This document shows positions 6,005 through 8,206 of a stretch of 8,206 nucleotides of DNA, piece after piece. The notes below the pieces were generated by a model. The model worked only from the letters and a program-made list of their open reading frames with translations, did not search any database and was not told the DNA's origin. Numbering within the stretch: the stretch's first letter is position 1; the number at the start of each line of letters is the position of its first letter. The stretch is from TCS-49 sp964442515. GTDB taxonomy: Bacteria; Campylobacterota; Campylobacteria; Campylobacterales; Sulfurovaceae. Position numbers and translations under genes: made by a program. The stretch covers positions 1 through 8,206 of the forward strand of contig CAYUAC010000088.1 in NCBI GenBank assembly GCA_964442515.1, written 5' to 3'.

Positions 6005-6481
6005 ATGTATAAACACGCCTTCACACTGATAGAACTGATCGTTGCGATCGTTATTATCGGTGTGCTGGGCGCGGTTGCCATTCCCCAGTTTGGCAGCCTG
6101 ATAGACAACTCCAAAATCTCCAGCGAAAAAGCGACCGCCACATCGATTCAAACCACCCTTGATACCATCCACAGTGACTGGACTTTAAACGGGGCTAATT
6201 GTCAGTTTGAGTGGGGCAACGGACAGGTTCACCTGGACGGTAACGATCTTAATGACGATGGCTATCCAAAGCATTTAGACGGCGGAACGTCAGATGACGC
6301 ACTGTCCTGGTTGTTTGAAAACAGTGAATTTGAACACTATAATGCCAACCGTGATCAGTATATCGGCCCTGCCAGCAATCCAGACGGCGGTGTCAGTGAA
6401 CAAAAAGCAGGGGAACCAAATATCGGCGATTACTGGCAGTACAGCGATCAAAACGGTACGTTCACCCTTATAGAAAACTAA
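6005..6481 (+). CDS. Type IV pilin-like / pseudopilin, second of pair
   Basis: The 158-residue product begins MYKHA and then FTLIELIVAIVIIGVLGAV, a prepilin signal with Ala instead of Gly before the cleavage site; Glu is conserved at mature position 5. The helix is nearly the same as in the gene just upstream, but the globular domains are unrelated by eye: this one is rich in Asp, Asn, Gly and Trp (SDWTLNGANCQFEWGNGQ, GDYWQY) with a single Cys. The ATG lies three bases after the upstream stop and has no good Shine-Dalgarno, so translation is probably coupled. Its TAA overlaps the stop codon of the convergent response-regulator gene. A minor pilin or pseudopilin role is plausible; the precise system is unknown. 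Confidence 0.87.
   Translation: MYKHAFTLIELIVAIVIIGVLGAVAIPQFGSLIDNSKISSEKATATSIQTTLDTIHSDWTLNGANCQFEWGNGQVHLDGNDLNDDGYPKHLDGGTSDDALSWLFENSEFEHYNANRDQYIGPASNPDGGVSEQKAGEPNIGDYWQYSDQNGTFTLIEN
6042..6060 (+). repeat. 19-base direct repeat, copy 2 (pilin helix codons)
   Basis: Second copy of TTGCGATCGTTATTATCGG, 477 bases downstream of the first. The flanking codons for the same amino acids differ at third positions, so the exact match is a conserved island within an otherwise diverged duplicate. Confidence 0.85.
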
Positions 6482-7158
6482 CCCGCAACCCCCGCGGCTT
6501 TGTCCAGACACTGCTGGTCAAAACGGTATGTCTTATAATCGATCTTTTGCAAAATACCCCTGTCCAGCAACTGTTTAAACAGTTTGATAAGTGTTGGTTT
6601 TGAAATATTGACCGCGTCCATGATATCGCCGTAGGAGGCGGTAAAACAGTTGTCGTAATCAAGGCTCTTGATGATGTAGTTGATCACTTCGACCTGTTTA
6701 TTATCGGTGACGATAGAGATCATTTTGATGATATTGTTCTGTTTGATCAGATCAGCCTGCTGAATGCTTGGCAGCAAAACATCATAGAGATTGTCAAGCA
6801 GTTCTTTGATATTGATGGGCTTAACGATATAACCTTCGACCTTGAGTTTGATCGCATCCAGCAGATACTGCGTATCGGTGTGGGCGGTTGCAAGGATGGC
6901 GGGGATGCAGATGTCTCTGCCTTTGAGATCGTGCAAAAAATCGATCCCGTTTTCCTTTTCTAAGAGTATATCCGAAACGATCACGTCGATTTTGTGCTTT
7001 TGGATCACCTCCATCGCTTCCTTTGCCCCCGTTACGGCGTAGATATGGTTGACAAAATCCTCAAGCACGTCGGTGGTGTGTTCCAGCAAATCCCTGTCAT
7101 CTTCGATATAAAGGATGTTGAACCCTCTTAATATATTTAAATTTCGCGGCGTATTCAT
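6478..7158 (-). CDS. Response regulator with winged-helix output domain
   Basis: The 226-residue product starts with a receiver domain (about residues 13-130): acidic pocket IEDD (Glu 19, Asp 20, Asp 21), phospho-acceptor Asp 63 in VSDI, Thr 91 in LATAH, and Lys 113 in VKPI, all in place. A linker helix leads to a C-terminal segment, SYGDIMDAVNISKPTLIKLFKQLLDRGIL (about 175-203), that reads as a helix-turn-helix followed by a wing, more like a MarR/ArsR-type or RepL-type fold than the OmpR or NarL output domains. DNA binding is inferred. The ATG at 7158 is chosen because AGGAG lies seven bases upstream; an upstream in-frame start at 7218 would overlap the kinase gene. It follows the histidine kinase by 43 bases and is likely its partner. 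Its TAG overlaps the stop of the second pilin gene. Confidence 0.9.
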   Translation of the reverse strand: MNTPRNLNILRGFNILYIEDDRDLLEHTTDVLEDFVNHIYAVTGAKEAMEVIQKHKIDVIVSDILLEKENGIDFLHDLKGRDICIPAILATAHTDTQYLLDAIKLKVEGYIVKPINIKELLDNLYDVLLPSIQQADLIKQNNIIKMISIVTDNKQVEVINYIIKSLDYDNCFTASYGDIMDAVNISKPTLIKLFKQLLDRGILQKIDYKTYRFDQQCLDKAAGVAG

Positions 7159-7165
7159 TTCCCGT

Positions 7166-7170
7166 CTCCT
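7166..7170 (-). promoter_or_regulatory. Shine-Dalgarno of the response regulator
   Basis: AGGAG on the minus strand, seven bases before the ATG at 7158, fixes the start of the receiver-domain protein. Confidence 0.75.
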
Positions 7171-7186
7171 GCTTTTTCTTATGCAA

Positions 7187-7195
7187 ATTATACCA
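7187..7195 (-). promoter_or_regulatory. Extended -10 promoter between kinase and regulator
   Basis: The minus strand reads TGGTATAAT (7195-7187), a perfect extended -10, in the 43-base gap after the kinase stop codon. Transcription would start near 7180 and leave a 22-base leader containing the Shine-Dalgarno. The -35 is poor. The regulator may thus be expressed both with the kinase and on its own. Confidence 0.6.
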
Positions 7196-7201
7196 AAAGC
7201 C

Positions 7202-8206
7202 CTACAGCGGCAGCTCAATGCTAAACAGCGCCGATTTGCAGCCTTTGCAGCCGCTGAGGTTGTTTGGGACGCTTTTGTACCAGATAGCCCCGCCCATATG
7301 GGCTTCTATGATCTGTTTGGACATATATAGTCCCACGCCGGTGCCCGCGCTTTTGTACTTGGTGGTAAAATAGGGTTCAAATATCTTGGAAACGATACGG
7401 GGGTCGATACCGCCGGCGTTGTCGCTAAAATGGATATAGACTTTGTTTTTACCCTTTTTTACCGTGACGTTGATCATTTTCGTATCACGGCACTCTTTGT
7501 TTTTGAAAGCGTCTTTGGCGTTACTTATGAGGTTAAGCAGTACGTGAGAGAGTTCATTGTAATAGCTGTGAATAACCACGTCGTCTTTGATCTTGATCGT
7601 ATAGCGGATATGGGCACTTTGCAGGTGGTATTTTGAAAGTTTAAAAGCGTGCTGTATACAGGTTTTAAGTGCAAAGGTGGATTTTGAGCGTTCGGGATTG
7701 AAAAAGTTGCGAAAATCCTCCAGCGTCTGGGACATGTTGCGCGATAAAAGCAGGGCGTCGCTTACTTTTCTGTCCACAAACTCTTTGGTAAGTTTGCCGT
7801 GTTCCATCTTGGTTTGAAAGGATTGGATGATCATGGTCAGCGATCCAAGGGGCTGGCGCCACTGATGGGCGATATTTTGCAGCATTTCCCCCATAGAAGC
7901 CAGTTTTGCCTGCTGAAACATCACCATATCTTTTTTGCGGCTGTTTTTAACCTCCTTGGCGATGCGTTTTTCCAAAGAGCGGTTGAGTTCAAGCAGCTGA
8001 TCTGTTTTTTCATCCACGCTTTGTTCCAGACTTCCGTGAATTTTTTTGAAATGTCCCAGCAAAAAGTACGACAGAAACAGCGACAGCGCAAAAACGGCAA
8101 AGATAGAGATAACGGAAAAGCCAAACAGATAGGTAAAGATGCGATCGGTTTGGCGTTTTTCTGCGATGATAACCTGCAGGTCATAATCGATCAGACTGGT
8201 GATATA
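7202..8206 (-). CDS. Membrane sensor histidine kinase, 5'-truncated
   Basis: The frame is open to the right edge, so the N-terminus is missing; 334 residues are visible. They begin with the end of an extracytoplasmic sensor region, then one membrane helix (about 23-50), a charged coiled-coil linker, and the H-box AHQWRQPL with the phospho-accepting His at 114. The catalytic domain follows: N-box with Asn 229 (LLNLISNAKDAF), G1 DNAGGID (262), F-box FEPYFTTK, and G2 GTGVGLYMSK (from 288). All kinase motifs are intact. The helix preceded by periplasmic sequence suggests a Cache-type sensor of the kind common with HQWRQPL kinases, but the sensor lies outside the window. Near the C-terminus, GCKGCK adds a CxxC pair (320, 323) before the last strand. 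The regulator gene lies 43 bases downstream and is the likely partner. The stimulus is unknown. Confidence 0.93.
   Translation of the reverse strand, partial: YITSLIDYDLQVIIAEKRQTDRIFTYLFGFSVISIFAVFALSLFLSYFLLGHFKKIHGSLEQSVDEKTDQLLELNRSLEKRIAKEVKNSRKKDMVMFQQAKLASMGEMLQNIAHQWRQPLGSLTMIIQSFQTKMEHGKLTKEFVDRKVSDALLLSRNMSQTLEDFRNFFNPERSKSTFALKTCIQHAFKLSKYHLQSAHIRYTIKIKDDVVIHSYYNELSHVLLNLISNAKDAFKNKECRDTKMINVTVKKGKNKVYIHFSDNAGGIDPRIVSKIFEPYFTTKYKSAGTGVGLYMSKQIIEAHMGGAIWYKSVPNNLSGCKGCKSALFSIELPL

Noticed and set aside
7159..7218. An upstream start adding 20 residues to the response regulator.
   Set aside because: It would begin inside the kinase gene and the extra residues are not receiver-like; the ATG at 7158 has a good Shine-Dalgarno.
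1..8206. CRISPR array, insertion sequence, transposase or phage genes.
   Set aside because: No regularly spaced repeats, transposase motifs or terminal inverted repeats are visible; the only exact repeat noted is the 19-base pilin coding match.

Overview
The window looks like chromosomal DNA of a Campylobacterota (epsilonproteobacterial) bacterium, probably a free-living Sulfurimonas/Sulfuricurvum/Sulfurovum-type lineage. The pointers are an ssrA (tmRNA) gene whose tag reads ANNKNYAPAYARAA, close to the APAYAKAA-type tags of Campylobacter and Helicobacter; sensor-kinase architecture with an AHQWRQPL H-box; MxKxFTLIEL-type pseudopilins; and promoters dominated by an extended -10 with little -35. 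The genus is inferred, not proven. A 10-base run of Ns at 1232-1241 marks an assembly gap inside the first gene.

Layout. 1-1938 (+): the 3' part of a large uncharacterised protein whose C-terminal half has widely spaced conserved-looking Cys, His and Asn segments, suggesting a papain-like fold. 1939-2057: short intergenic stretch between convergent genes, with no convincing terminator. 2058-2426 (-): ssrA. 2447-3585 (-): trpA preceded by a small stand-alone Hpt phosphotransfer protein, in one transcription unit that runs straight into ssrA. 3586-3650: divergent promoter region. 3651-5428 (+): panB and ruvB, overlapping by one base. 5429-5530: promoter, leader hairpin and strong Shine-Dalgarno. 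5531-6481 (+): two tandem type IV pilin-like/pseudopilin genes. 6478-8206 (-): a two-component pair, the response regulator overlapping the end of the second pilin gene by 4 bases and the histidine kinase running off the right edge.

How the parts relate. Biosynthesis (TrpA for tryptophan, PanB for pantothenate/CoA), DNA recombination (RuvB) and ribosome rescue (tmRNA) are housekeeping genes packed tightly. The pilin pair plus a kinase/regulator pair makes a possible surface-appendage module, but the tail-to-tail order proves no regulatory link. Hpt shows a separate phosphorelay component with no kinase beside it.

The most noteworthy non-coding signals are a near-consensus sigma-70 promoter buried in the last codons of trpA that should drive ssrA, and a 10-nt segment in the short pre-tmRNA leader perfectly complementary to the first three codons of the tmRNA tag. 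The latter suggests, as a hypothesis only, that unprocessed pre-tmRNA could mask its own resume codon.
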